Shown: in pieces, positions 53,735 to 62,551 of the stretch
How the letters are laid out: each line of letters opens with the position of its first letter
Position numbering within the stretch: position 1 is the first letter of the stretch
Assembly (NCBI GenBank): GCA_031119525.1
Contig: JAVHXO010000001.1
Location: 186,001 to 250,000, forward strand
DNA: 64,000 nucleotides
From: Spiroplasma sp.
GTDB lineage: Bacteria; Bacillota_I; Bacilli_A; Mycoplasmatales; VBWQ01
Reading direction: 5' to 3'
Made by a program: the position numbers and the translations under genes
The notes under the pieces: generated by a model
What the model was told of the DNA's origin: nothing
Seen by the model: the letters and a program-made list of their open reading frames with translations, nothing else
Database searches by the model: none

Positions 53735-54676
53735 TTAATTTATTCTTTCAATTACCCTTAATTTAGCACTACGACTTCGAGGGTTGGATTCAATTTCTTC
53801 CTGACTAGGAATAATTGGTTTTTTAGTAATAATCTTGTAATCACTTTGTCAATTACTAATAATTGGCAATTTAGCAAATACTTCAGCTTGTGGGTCTTTA
53901 ATCGCTTCAAGAAAAATATTCTTAACAATCCGATCTTCTAAAGAATGAAAACTAATAACAACAATTCGTCCTTTTGGATTTAATAATTTCAAAGCCTGTA
54001 ATAATGAAAATTGTAAACTATGCAATTCATTATTAACAGCAATCCTAATTGCTTGATAAGTTTTCTTCGCTGGGTGATGATTTTTATTTTTTTGTTTTGC
54101 TGGTAAAGATTTTTTTATAATGTTTGTTAATTGCTCAGTTGTATCAATTGGTTTTTTTGCTCGCAAATTAACAATATTTTTGGCAATTTGATTAGCAAAA
54201 GACTCTTCACCATAAGTTTTAATAATATTTCTTAAATCTTGATAACTATAAGTATTAACAAGATCTCAAGCACTAAACTTTTGGTTTTGATCCATCCGCA
54301 TATCTAAACGACTATTAGTTTTATAACTAAATCCTCGAGTTTCATCATCAACCTGCGGTGAAGAAATTCCCAAATCGTAAATAATGCCATCAACTTTAGT
54401 AATATTTCTTTGCAATAATTCATGTTGTAAATTAACAAAGTTACTTTTAATTAAAAAATATTGTTTACCATATTGTTTTAATAAAGCATTACTATCATCA
54501 AGTGCTGTTTGATCTAAATCAAAAGCATATAATTTACCAGTTGTTAACTGCTCTAAAATTGCTCTACTATGTCCTGCTCGACCTAAAGTACAGTCAACAT
54601 AAATGCCATCTGGTTTAATTTCCAATAAAATAACTGATTCTTGTAACATAACTGGTGTGTGTGATAAATTTTTCAT
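53735..54676 (-). CDS. rsmH: 16S rRNA (cytosine-1402-N4)-methyltransferase
   Basis: SAM-dependent methyltransferase, 313 residues, first gene of the division cluster. Seen: [10 protein letters not shown] at the start, [16 protein letters not shown] (SAM site), [23 protein letters not shown], and [12 protein letters not shown] near the C-terminus, ending in [16 protein letters not shown]. Trp TGA codons break it twice. Upstream lie a strong promoter and leader instead of mraZ. Confidence 0.96.
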
Positions 54677-54757
54677 AAATTAAAACTCTTTTAAAGCTGT
54701 ACCAGCTTGTATTAATTAATCTTTTGTTTCATTATTTTTGGCCAAGCAACATCTGAT

Positions 54758-54816
54758 TTTCACCCATAGTTTACCACTACTACCCTTATTATATGACAAT
54801 AACAAAAAAATGCAAA
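54758..54816 (-). promoter_or_regulatory. Division-cluster promoter with MraZ-box-like repeats
   Basis: Minus strand: TTGCAT, 16-base spacer, TATAAT (54788-54793), then immediately three spaced GGT-type repeats in AAGGGTAGTAGTGGTAAACT and ATGGGTGAA (GGGT, TGGT, GGGT 9-11 bases apart). Direct TGGG/GTGG repeats at this place are the operator of MraZ in other bacteria. The promoter call is firm, the operator call tentative since mraZ itself is not here. A leader of about 100 bases precedes rsmH. Confidence 0.6.
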
Positions 54817-54866
54817 AGATTTACTAAATTTATTAATATTTTAACGAACAAAACTGTTAATTTATC

Positions 54867-56789
54867 TTAAGTCGACCCATTCATTATATGAAAATCAGTT
54901 AATAAAAATTGACCATTAGCATTTTTTATCAAAGCAACTAAATAACTTTTTTTTGTTATTTGATCAAATAACTTATAAGATAATCTCATTGTTGTTGATT
55001 GTTGCTCCAAATTAATATTACGTAATAGGAAATATTGCTCATTACTAATATCAAAAAAACGATAATATTGTTGTTCTAACAATTCCTGTTGTTCTTTAAC
55101 AATATTAGCAATAATACCATTATTTTTTTCGAAAAAAATCTTTAACACTTGATTGAGGATACTATTTCGATCATCAAACAAATTTTTAATAATGGCAAGG
55201 ATAGAACCTGGTTTAAATTCTGTTTCACCTTTTTGTAACCCTCAATTAACTAAAATTGCTTCTAAACTATCATCTGGTGTTTTAGCATCATTAATTAAAG
55301 CAATTAATCGTTTTAACCCACTAACAAAAATGTCATTAGCAAAAAGTTGATTAAAAGTAGTAGCAAGTTGTTGTAAATCAATTACTGGATTATCAATTAA
55401 ATATTTATCAGCAAAATTAGTAATTTGCGTTAAAGTTTCATCAAGCTTGAACTTTTTTGTGACATCACTAATTGAATTAGCAATTTGTTCAGCTAAAACT
55501 TCTGGTTTTAACCCTGCGCCAATAATTCAAGATATTGGTGGTGTATTAACTAAATCAATTAATTCTGGCAAAGTATAATAACCAAGCGTATACATATTAA
55601 TCGTGATATCTTCACCAAAAGGACCAGTTAAAACAGAAGTTAATAATTTAACTAAGTCTTTTTGCCCTTCTGGTGATAATAAATGTTGTAATTCAATTAA
55701 TAAGTTTCTCAATAATAAATCTTGTTGACCTGTTGTTTTATTTCAAGTAAGATTTTTAACGCCGAGAGTTGGATTTTCTAGTTTTAAAATTTTTGATTTA
55801 ATGAAGGGTACAATTGCTTTCATTAAATAAGGCCAAGCTTCTAAAGTTTCTGGTAATTTGTTAATTGCTGATGATAAATCATTAATAAAAGCCTTTTGAT
55901 CAAAACCTCATTTGAAAGGTCCAGCATCTAAGTGATTGTTGATTAACTCACCAAGATAATTACCTGATAATTTTTTAATCATATAGTTAAGATTAGCACC
56001 AGCAATATATTGATAAAAATCATTTCAAGTTCAGTTTTTAGCACGAACTGCAACATAATGTCATTGACCTTTAGTGCCAATATTTTTAGCTTGAGCAATA
56101 TTACCTTTATCTGATGCAATATAATTTTTCATTGCTGCTAAAGGAGTAGTACCATAATCACTTTCTTGATCTCAATCAGTTATTACTTCATTCAGTAAAA
56201 CTGAAATTGGTTTAAGATAATCACTCACAAGGGATAAAGAAGTAATAATTTTGGAATTATTTGTTTTAATCGATGGCAAAATATTTTCGACAATTTTAAT
56301 TATCTCGGGATTTGATAAATTGATATTAGTAAAATAAGATTTAACGACGTTAACTAATGATGGATAAGACTGATAATTAATAATCATTTTTTTAATATTA
56401 TTAATCTGGTTTTGATTAATACCATTACGCTGATAGTGACTTTGAATATTATTAATACTATCTAAATCTAAATTAGTCGTTAAATTATCAATAAAATCAT
56501 TAGCAGTTTTAATCTTACTTAAATCACTACTAATTGTTGATTTAACTAATTTTTGATTCATATCATTTAATAAATTCGCAGTATTTAACCCTTTTTCTCG
56601 ACCAATTAATAAAGCTTTAGGAATAATTGAAGTTGCTTTGGCATATTCTTGTGCTAATTCTAAATTATGATTGGGTTGTTGCAAATTATTTTTGCGAATT
56701 TGCAATGACTTATCTAATAAAACAATACTAGTAGTACTTACATTTAAAACTAAACTTGATGTAATAATTAACGATAAAAGTTTTTTCAT
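54867..56789 (-). CDS. Large secreted/surface protein, MOLPALP-like
   Basis: 640 residues with signal peptide MKKLLSLIITSSLVLNVSTTS but no Cys for lipidation. The region after it (LAQEYAKATSIIPKALLIGREKGLNTANLLNDMN) resembles the mollicute paralogous lipoprotein (MOLPALP) family: helical, Asn/Leu/Ile-rich repeats of amphipathic helices, a central domain with GNYLGELINNHLDAGPFKWGFDQKAF, and a C-terminal beta-rich part. Family assignment is from memory of the pattern and should be treated as likely, not certain. Eight or more Trp TGA codons fragment it. It is on the same strand as, but downstream of nothing in, the division cluster and has its own upstream region shared with the FNT gene. Confidence 0.6.
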
Positions 56790-57054
56790 TTTCTCACCAT
56801 ATTAATTTAAGGAAATTAACCTCGCTAAAATTATTGCTTTTAGTTATTATAACGATTTATTTTCTAAAAACAAATATTATTAATATTATTAGTGTTTGGT
56901 TTTATAATGAAACTTAATAATTAATCTAATTATCTGATTATTATTAAATAATAAATCAATTATTAAATAATAATATGTTATTATTTTTTATAGTTAATAT
57001 TTTAATTAGTAAAAATATCAATAAATTATATGAAAGGAGCAAAGGAGTAACCTA
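56790..57054. other. Divergent intergenic region
   Basis: 265 bases, extremely AT-rich, with near-palindromic ATTATTATTAAATAATAAT runs around 56938-56985. It must hold the divergent promoters of the MOLPALP-like and FNT genes, but no box is clearly better than background. Confidence 0.4.
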
Positions 57055-57906
57055 GTGCAATTAAATTTGAATCCAAACAATAATAAAGAAACTAAAGGGG
57101 AAACAGAAGAAACTAGAAGCCCAAGAGATACCTTCATTGAAGTTTATAAACTTTCAGCAAAGAAAGCTAAAACACCATTACTTAAAACCTTTTTATTAGG
57201 TATTACTGCGGGAGCTTTTATTGGCATCGCTTGAATTGCTTCAATCTGAGCAACAAGAAATATGCAAGATCAAGGAATGTACAACATAGTATTTGGTGGT
57301 GTTTTCTTAATTGCCATTACCATGATTATTTTTATGGGTGGCGAAATGTTCACTTCAAATTCAATGATGTTTATTCCAGCTTTAAAAAAACAAGTAAAAT
57401 GACGTCGATTATTTGCTAATTTATTTGTTGTTTTAATGGGTAACTTTGTTGGTGGTGCGATTTTTGCCTTACTAACATGGGGAGCTGGAATGTTAAAAGA
57501 TCAAGCATTCTTAGAAAACGCTTGAGCAGTTACTAGTGGTAAGTTAAACAAAGATTGATATAATCATTTCTTTAGTGGCATTATTTGTAACTTATTAGTT
57601 GCTGGCAGTGTTTATATTACTTATGCCACAAAAAATTCAATGGCAAAACTTGCCTTAACATGTATGTTAATTTTTCCATTCGCTGTTTCAGGATTTTCCC
57701 ACATTGTTGCTAATAGTTATCCTTGAACATTATTACCAATCTTTAATCTTTATGGCATTGAAACAACAGTAGGCGATTGATTAAAATTTGGTTATAATAC
57801 TCAACTACCAACATTATTTGGTAACTTCATTGGTGGTGCAATCTTCTTGATGGGTACTTATTACTTAATTTTTAGAAAAGAATTACCAAAAACTATTGAA
57901 CTTTAA
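57055..57906 (+). CDS. Formate/nitrite transporter (FNT) family channel
   Basis: Pentameric channel family that passes formate, nitrite or lactate. 283 residues, starting GTG 57055 behind AAAGGAG. After a polar N-terminus (about 45 residues) six helices follow: TPLLKTFLLGITAGAFIGIAW (helix 1), MGGEMFTSN (helix 2 break), LFVVLMGNFVGG (helix 3), HFFSGIICNLLVAGSVYIT (helix 4 with the family N), FPFAVSGFSHIVANSY (central H in helix 5), and FGNFIGGAIFLMG. The central His and the NLLV/NFVGG breaks are family hallmarks. In a fermenting mollicute it could export an acid end product. Trp TGA codons make it invisible in the standard code. Confidence 0.9.
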
Positions 57907-57924
57907 AAGAAATAAAGTATTATC

Positions 57925-57956
57925 AAAGTTAATCAGTTATGATTAACTTTTTTTAT
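57925..57956 (+). terminator. Terminator of the FNT gene
   Basis: AAAGTTAATC / GATTAACTTT hairpin followed by seven T residues. Confidence 0.85.
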
Positions 57957-58065
57957 TTAATAATCTTTAAATTGAACAAAAAGCAAAATTTTTATATCAC
58001 CCTTATTAGTTTTATATAATAAAAGTAAATTTTATTTTTTAAGAAAAAAATAGGGGATTATAATA

Positions 58066-58377
58066 ATGAATTTAGATGACTTAACAAAACAAGTTTGAGA
58101 TAAAGCACAAGATTGTAATTGTGATGTTGAAGATTGTCGGTCAAACCATAAATTATGCGGGATTTGCAGTAAAACAATCGTTTATACAGCGCATGAGAGT
58201 AATCAACCAACTAGTGCTTATGCTTGAAATCGTGATCACATAACACCATTATCTAAAGGTGGTAAAACTGAACTTGAAAATTTACAAGCAACTCACGTTC
58301 AATGTAATCATAAAAAAGGTAATAAAGAAGAAACCTTACAAATAATTGCAACAATTGAGGATGAAGACAAATGGTAA
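58066..58377 (+). CDS. Small HNH-nuclease-fold protein
   Basis: 103 residues, ATG 58066 after TAGGGGA. Contains two zinc-type cysteine pairs and the betabeta-alpha-metal core: C31-G-I-C34, AYAWNRDHITPLSKGGKTELENLQATHVQCNHKKG (DH at 57-58, N72, C80-N-H-K-K). It consists of the HNH domain alone, plus a cysteine-rich N-terminal part (CNCDVEDC) unusual for the family. Could be a nuclease of a mobile or defence element, or a free-standing homing-type nuclease. Trp is TGA once and TGG at the last codon. Its end overlaps the start of the next gene by seven bases. Confidence 0.82.
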
Positions 58378-59237
58378 TTAAAGGCTACGACCAAAATAAA
58401 ACCCTATGATATAAAGATTGATTATTTCTTTATAAATTAATAGCATTTATTGTTGGTAGTAGTCTTTTAATTTTAGGTTTTATTTTATCAGTTTTTGTTC
58501 AATCGTGATATGTTAGTGGTAATGATAAGATAACTTTCTATCATAACTTATTATGGTTAGCAAATTTAGATGTTATGACAAGTTTTTGATCAGTGCAAAC
58601 AATTGTTATGGCGGAAATTTGATTTTTATTTGCATTAATTTATCATCGCAGAGAATGAAAAAACAAAATTAGTAACTTTAATACACAACTAAATATTACC
58701 GTTTATATTACTGTAACCTTTGTCATTTTTTGAGTAGCTGTTGGCATTAGTTTTTTTACTACTCTTAATGTTGGCTTTAATTTTAATGACTTTAGTTTAA
58801 CAGCTAAAATTCTTGGTAGTTTAACCCACTTAATAATTCCGCTTAGTATGATCGTTTTATTTTTGATTGATTCTCATAACAAAAAATATCAAGCAAAAAA
58901 AATCTTATTTTCAGTTATGATTTATCCAATTTTATATCAACTTTATGTTTTAATTCGCGCAACAATTCTTGATGCTTATGGTGTTAGATTAAATACAATT
59001 GGCAGTTATCCATATAAATTCCTTGATTTCTCTAATCCATTGTTCCCAGTACCAATTTATGTTAATGCTTTATTGGTAATAATAAGTTTTACAGCTATTT
59101 TTTGGATTTTATCATTTGGCTTTGTTGGTCTTCAAAAGGTGATTTGGCAAAATAAATGACAAGTTAATGATAAAAAAGCAAGTAATGATGTTGTAAAAAA
59201 TAAAAGAATTAGTATTGATGATGTTAATATAATATAA
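58371..59237 (+). CDS. Pr6Pr-like integral membrane protein, second member
   Basis: 288 residues starting ATG 58371 within the last codons of the HNH gene (translational coupling). About seven helices: LYKLIAFIVGSSLLILGFIL, WSVQTIVMAEIWFLFALIYH, VTFVIFWVAVGISFF, THLIIPLSMIVLFLID, and YPYKFLDFSNPLFPVPIYVNALLVIISF. The THLIIPL helix and the YPYKF-D-F segment correspond to those in the protein at 19851-20645, though the TQSN motif is degenerate (SVQTI). Acidic/basic cytoplasmic tail of 35 residues. Many Trp TGA codons. Function unknown. Confidence 0.6.
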
Positions 59238-59267
59238 AATTATATTATATAAGTACTATTTTAATTT

Positions 59268-59304
59268 AAATAAAATATAAAAGGAGACACATAAGTCTCC
59301 TTTT
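59268..59304. terminator. Terminator of the candidate small RNA
   Basis: AAAAGGAGAC / GTCTCCTTTT stem with ACATAA loop; T-rich on both sides, so it can also end the convergent membrane-protein gene. Confidence 0.8.
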
Positions 59305-59408
59305 ATAGCGTTGGGCAGCTTACCTGCTCTCGAAAAGCAAACCAGTAACTCTGTTTCTAGAAGTATTTACCGACTAGACTCTGACCAACAGCATGTTATA
59401 TTTAACAT
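59268..59408 (-). ncRNA. Candidate small structured RNA, unidentified
   Basis: A block of about 100 bases (59306-59395) clearly richer in G and C than all surrounding intergenic sequence, with no plausible ORF. On the minus strand it has its own promoter (TTGTAA 59437-59442, 16-base spacer, TATAAT 59415-59420) and ends with a terminator (59279-59304 plus U-rich tail). Internal pairings seen: GTTGG (59389-59385) with CCAAC (59314-59310), GCAG-GTAAG-CTGC, CTAG-flanked TCTAGAAG..CTAGA, and a GCTTTTCGAGAGC hairpin. Predicted length about 135-140 nt. It is not RNase P, tmRNA, or SRP RNA (lacks GGTCCGGAAGGAAGC). It may be one of the stable small RNAs of mollicutes; identity unknown. Confidence 0.55.
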
Positions 59409-60134
59409 ATTATTATTATATCTAATTTTTGGAAACTTACAAGCATTTATATAGAATTCAAAATTATTAAATAAGTTTAATAATTCTTTTGCATTTCGAT
59501 GTTGATCTAAGTATTTATTTGAAAAATTTACAATAATATCAGCAGCTTGAATGCAATCTGCTTTTTTCGAATCCAAATGCGAAACCTTATGAATATATAT
59601 TTTTTTGGCACGTAAAAATCTAATTATTTTATTTGTTGAATAATCTTTATTTAAATATTTATGTAAAATATTAGCATCCATTTCCTGTATTTTTTCTGTA
59701 TGACTCGCATCAATATAAATTCTAATTACAGAATCAGGCATTATTTTATTACTTTCTATTAATTTTTTTAATAACAAAGCTATCATTTCATTTCTTTTTA
59801 ATTTTGCATGTTCTTCATCAAAAGCAGGTACACTTAAATCATCTTTGCAAGTTCAAATACAAAATAACGCATCAACTAATTGATATTGTTTAATTAAATT
59901 TTCTATATCTGCTTTTTTATAAGGACTTTTTTTATGCTTAATATATTTTTTGGCTAAATCATTACCTTTAATTTCAGATTTTTTTGTTACTTTATTTTTT
60001 GCCAATTTAAAATCTTTAATAAAACTATTTCTTTTATTTTTATTGTTAAAGAGAACACCACCATAAATTACATGTTTATCATTTTTATTAAGAAATGAAC
60101 CACTATCATCTAAATATAAAAAATATTCCATCAT
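59367..60134 (-). CDS. DUF3800 domain protein
   Basis: 255 residues. The N-terminal MEYFLYLDDSGSFLNKNDKHVIYGGVLF and the C-terminal KVSHLDSKKADCIQAADIIVNFSNKYL match DUF3800, an RNase H-like fold with conserved D9, D10 and the late Asp of QAADII. Members are scattered, horizontally moving genes, some next to restriction or defence genes; the activity is unproven. A Trp TGA at about 59850 splits it. The last 14 codons (NITCCWSESSR) overlap the 5' part of the candidate small RNA, so the native C-terminus may have been lost or extended. It stands alone, with no partner gene directly beside it. Confidence 0.75.
59415..59442 (-). promoter_or_regulatory. Promoter of the candidate small RNA
   Basis: TTGTAA, 16 bases, TATAAT on the minus strand, located inside the 3' end of the DUF3800 gene; a TGTTA-AATA-TAACA hairpin lies just downstream at the presumed start. 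Confidence 0.55.
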
Positions 60135-60240
60135 AATTTTTACCTATTTTCTATAAGAAATATATTAATATTTTAAAACTATTTTAATTGATTAAGAATA
60201 TTTTTTGCAAAAAAATAAAATTTTTTTTTAAAAAACATAC

Positions 60241-60268
60241 TTGCCTTTTTTTAGAAATCAATTATAAT
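60241..60268 (+). promoter_or_regulatory. rpsO promoter
   Basis: TTGCCT (60241-60246), 16-base spacer, TATAAT (60263-60268). The transcript should start near 60275, leaving an 85-base leader. Confidence 0.8.
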
Positions 60269-60274
60269 ACATAA

Positions 60275-60360
60275 GTTAATGACTCAACATTGTTATTATT
60301 TATTCTCTCAAATAATTGCTTTGCTGAGCCGGACAAACAATACATAGGAGAGAAAAAAAT
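60275..60360 (+). promoter_or_regulatory. Structured rpsO leader, probable S15 autoregulation site
   Basis: TTCTCTC (60303-60309) is complementary to GAGAGAA (60348-60354), which includes the Shine-Dalgarno sequence AGGAGAG. A second perfect pairing, ATTGTT (60289-60294) with AACAAT (60336-60341), and CTCA/TGAG (60283 / 60325) are mutually compatible only in part. This resembles leaders on which S15 represses its own translation, but the pairing is inferred by eye. Confidence 0.55.
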
Positions 60361-60630
60361 ATGGATCAAAAACACTATGAAACTTTAATTAAAAAGTTTC
60401 GTTTAAATGATAAAGATACAGGTTCAACAGCTGTACAAATTATTAGTTTAACAAAAAGAATTTTGGAATTAACAGAACATCTAAAAGTTCAAAAAAAAGA
60501 TGTACCAGCCAAAAGAACTTTACTAAAATTAGTTGCAACAAGAAAAACTTACTTAAAGTATTTAAAAACTCAAAAGTTAAATAAATACACATATGAAGAT
60601 TTACTTAAAGCATTAAACTTAAAGAAATAA
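60361..60630 (+). CDS. rpsO: 30S ribosomal protein S15
   Basis: Primary 16S rRNA-binding protein of the platform. 89 residues, standard. Seen: FRLNDKDTGSTAVQIISLTKRILELTEHLKVQKKDVPAKRTLLKLVATRKTYLKYLK, with DTGS and the conserved H at 40 and the basic LLxLVxxRxxYLxYL. AGGAGAG before ATG. Strong promoter and terminator make it monocistronic. Confidence 0.97.
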   Translation: MDQKHYETLIKKFRLNDKDTGSTAVQIISLTKRILELTEHLKVQKKDVPAKRTLLKLVATRKTYLKYLKTQKLNKYTYEDLLKALNLKK

Positions 60631-60632
60631 AG

Positions 60633-60668
60633 TAAAAATCAGTTTATATAATAAACTGATTTTTTTTA
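60633..60668. terminator. Terminator shared by rpsO and uvrC
   Basis: AAAAATCAGTTTAT / ATAAACTGATTTTT hairpin with A- and T-tracts; its right arm ends within the stop codon of uvrC on the opposite strand. Confidence 0.85.
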
Positions 60669-62435
60669 TAACTCAAAGCTATGCAATTCCAATCACAATT
60701 TCTTCAAAACTACCGTCGATTTAATAACTACCTTTAACTCATCATAAGTTGCACCCTGCAAATCACTGAAAGTTGGAAATTTAGCAAGAATTTCTTTTTG
60801 TAATTTTGGGCCAATCCCAGGAATTGTTGCTAAAAAACTATTAATCATTGATTGACTTCGTTTTAACTTATGATATTTAATCGCATAATTATGAATTTGA
60901 TCTTGCAAGTTTGCTAAAAAAAGAAAACAAATATCATTTTTAGGGATATGAACAACTTGAAATTTACTATTAATCACGCGATCAGTTTGGTGTTTTTTAT
61001 TTTTTGCTAAACCAATCACAGGGATTTTTAAATTTAATAACTGCAATTGATTTAAAGTTGCTTGAATTTGTGGTTTACCACCATCAACAATAATTAAATC
61101 GGGTAGTGGCAATTTATTAACTAATAAATTATAGTAGCGCCGATAAATCATTTCTTCAAAGCGATGATAATCATCATTCAATTTTGGGTTTAATAAAAAA
61201 CGCCGGTAATCATTAAAACTTGGTTTACCATCTTTATAAACAATCATTGCACCAACACTAGCATTTTTATATAAGTTAGAAACATCAAAAACTTCTAAAT
61301 GGTTAATCACTGGCAATTTTAATCATTGGGTTAATACTTTCATCATATTAACTTCACTTGTTTTTGCTTTATCTAAGTAATTTTTTCAAGCATAAACAGC
61401 ATTAGTTTTAGCAATATTTAAAATATTCTCTTTTTTGCCTTTAACTGGGTGGAAAAACTTAACGGTTGGAAATAATAGTTTTAAATCTGAGATTTCAACT
61501 TCGTTTGGTAAGTAAATTTCTTTTGGTAGGGTGTTCTTATTATAAAGTTGCGTACAATAATTACGAACAAAATCTTCAATATCTAAAAAATTGTTCTTAC
61601 CAACATACTCATCTTTCGCTTGCAGTTTACCATTGCGATAAAATAAAGTAACAATACTAATTAAATTATCTTCTGTTAAATAATTAATAAAGTCACGATC
61701 ACCAAAATCTTGGAATTCAACCACTTGTTGCGATAAAAATAAATCAATCTTTTCCAATAAAATTTTAATGCGATTAGCTGCTTCATATTGCTGATTATCA
61801 GAACTAATACTCATACTATTTTGTAATTGTTGTTTAATGACTGCTACATTACCTTTAAAGAACTGATTAATTTTATTAATTTGATTTTGGTAATAACTTC
61901 AAGGGACTGCTTTAAAACAAGCCCCTGAACATTGTCCTAAATGATAATATAAGCAAGGTTTACCTAAATTACCAGCACACTTCCTTAACGGAATAATTCG
62001 CTCCAATAATTTTAAAATTTCTCTTGCCCCGGTACCATCAGGAAAAGGACCATAATAATTACCTTGGTCTTTATTTGCTCGTCTTAAATAATGATATTGT
62101 GGATCTTTTTCTTTTGTTACTTGAATATAAGGATATCTTTTGTCATCAGCTAGTAAAATATTATATTTGGGATGATATTTTTTAATTAATGTTTGTTCTA
62201 AAATTAAAGCTTCTTTCTCATTATTAGTCGTAATAAAATCTAAACTCACAATATCATTAACTAATTGCATTGTTTTAAAATTACTTACTTTAGTAAAGTA
62301 ACTAGTAACTCTTTTTTTCAATGATTTTGCTTTACCAACATAAATTAATTGCTTATTTTTATCTTGATATAAATAACAACCAGAAACATTTGGTAAATTT
62401 TTAACTTGTTCTAATAAAATTTCATTTTTTTTCAT
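60666..62435 (-). CDS. uvrC: Excinuclease ABC subunit C
   Basis: Makes both incisions in nucleotide-excision repair. 589 residues. GIY-YIG nuclease at the start (NVSGCYLYQDKNKQLIYVGKAKSLKKRVTSYF), Cys-rich CAGNLGKPCLYYHLGQCSGAC, UVR region, RNase H-like C-terminal nuclease (LEVFDVSNL with VIVDGGKPQIQA), and HhH (TIPGIGPKLQKEIL). I use ATG 62435, ten bases from GGTGG, rather than the TTG at 62456. Trp TGA at 60693 means the true end is 60666, nine residues further than a standard reading. Confidence 0.96.
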
Positions 62436-62510
62436 TATCTTTTTTGCCACCAACAATTGTGCTTCAATATTTTTACTAATTATATTATATCTTTTTCTTG
62501 GATTAACAAA

Positions 62511-62547
62511 ATAAAAAGTAGTTTTATAAACAATTATAAAACTACCA
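62511..62547 (-). terminator. Terminator between the FtsK-like gene and uvrC
   Basis: GTAGTTTTATAA / TTATAAAACTAC hairpin with a TTTTTATTTT tail on the minus strand, 5 bases past the stop of the upstream gene. A TATAAT at 62479-62489 follows for uvrC. Confidence 0.85.
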
Positions 62548-62551
62548 ATAA

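Noticed and set aside
54700-54775. Short minus-strand frame reading MGENQMLLGQK upstream of rsmH, vaguely like the MraZ N-terminus.
   Set aside because: Only 11 codons, no continuation in other frames, and no proper ribosome binding site; too little to call a mraZ remnant.
59268-59408. SRP RNA, tmRNA or a tracrRNA.
   Set aside because: The conserved SRP loop, tmRNA ends and any cas9 or CRISPR repeat are absent.
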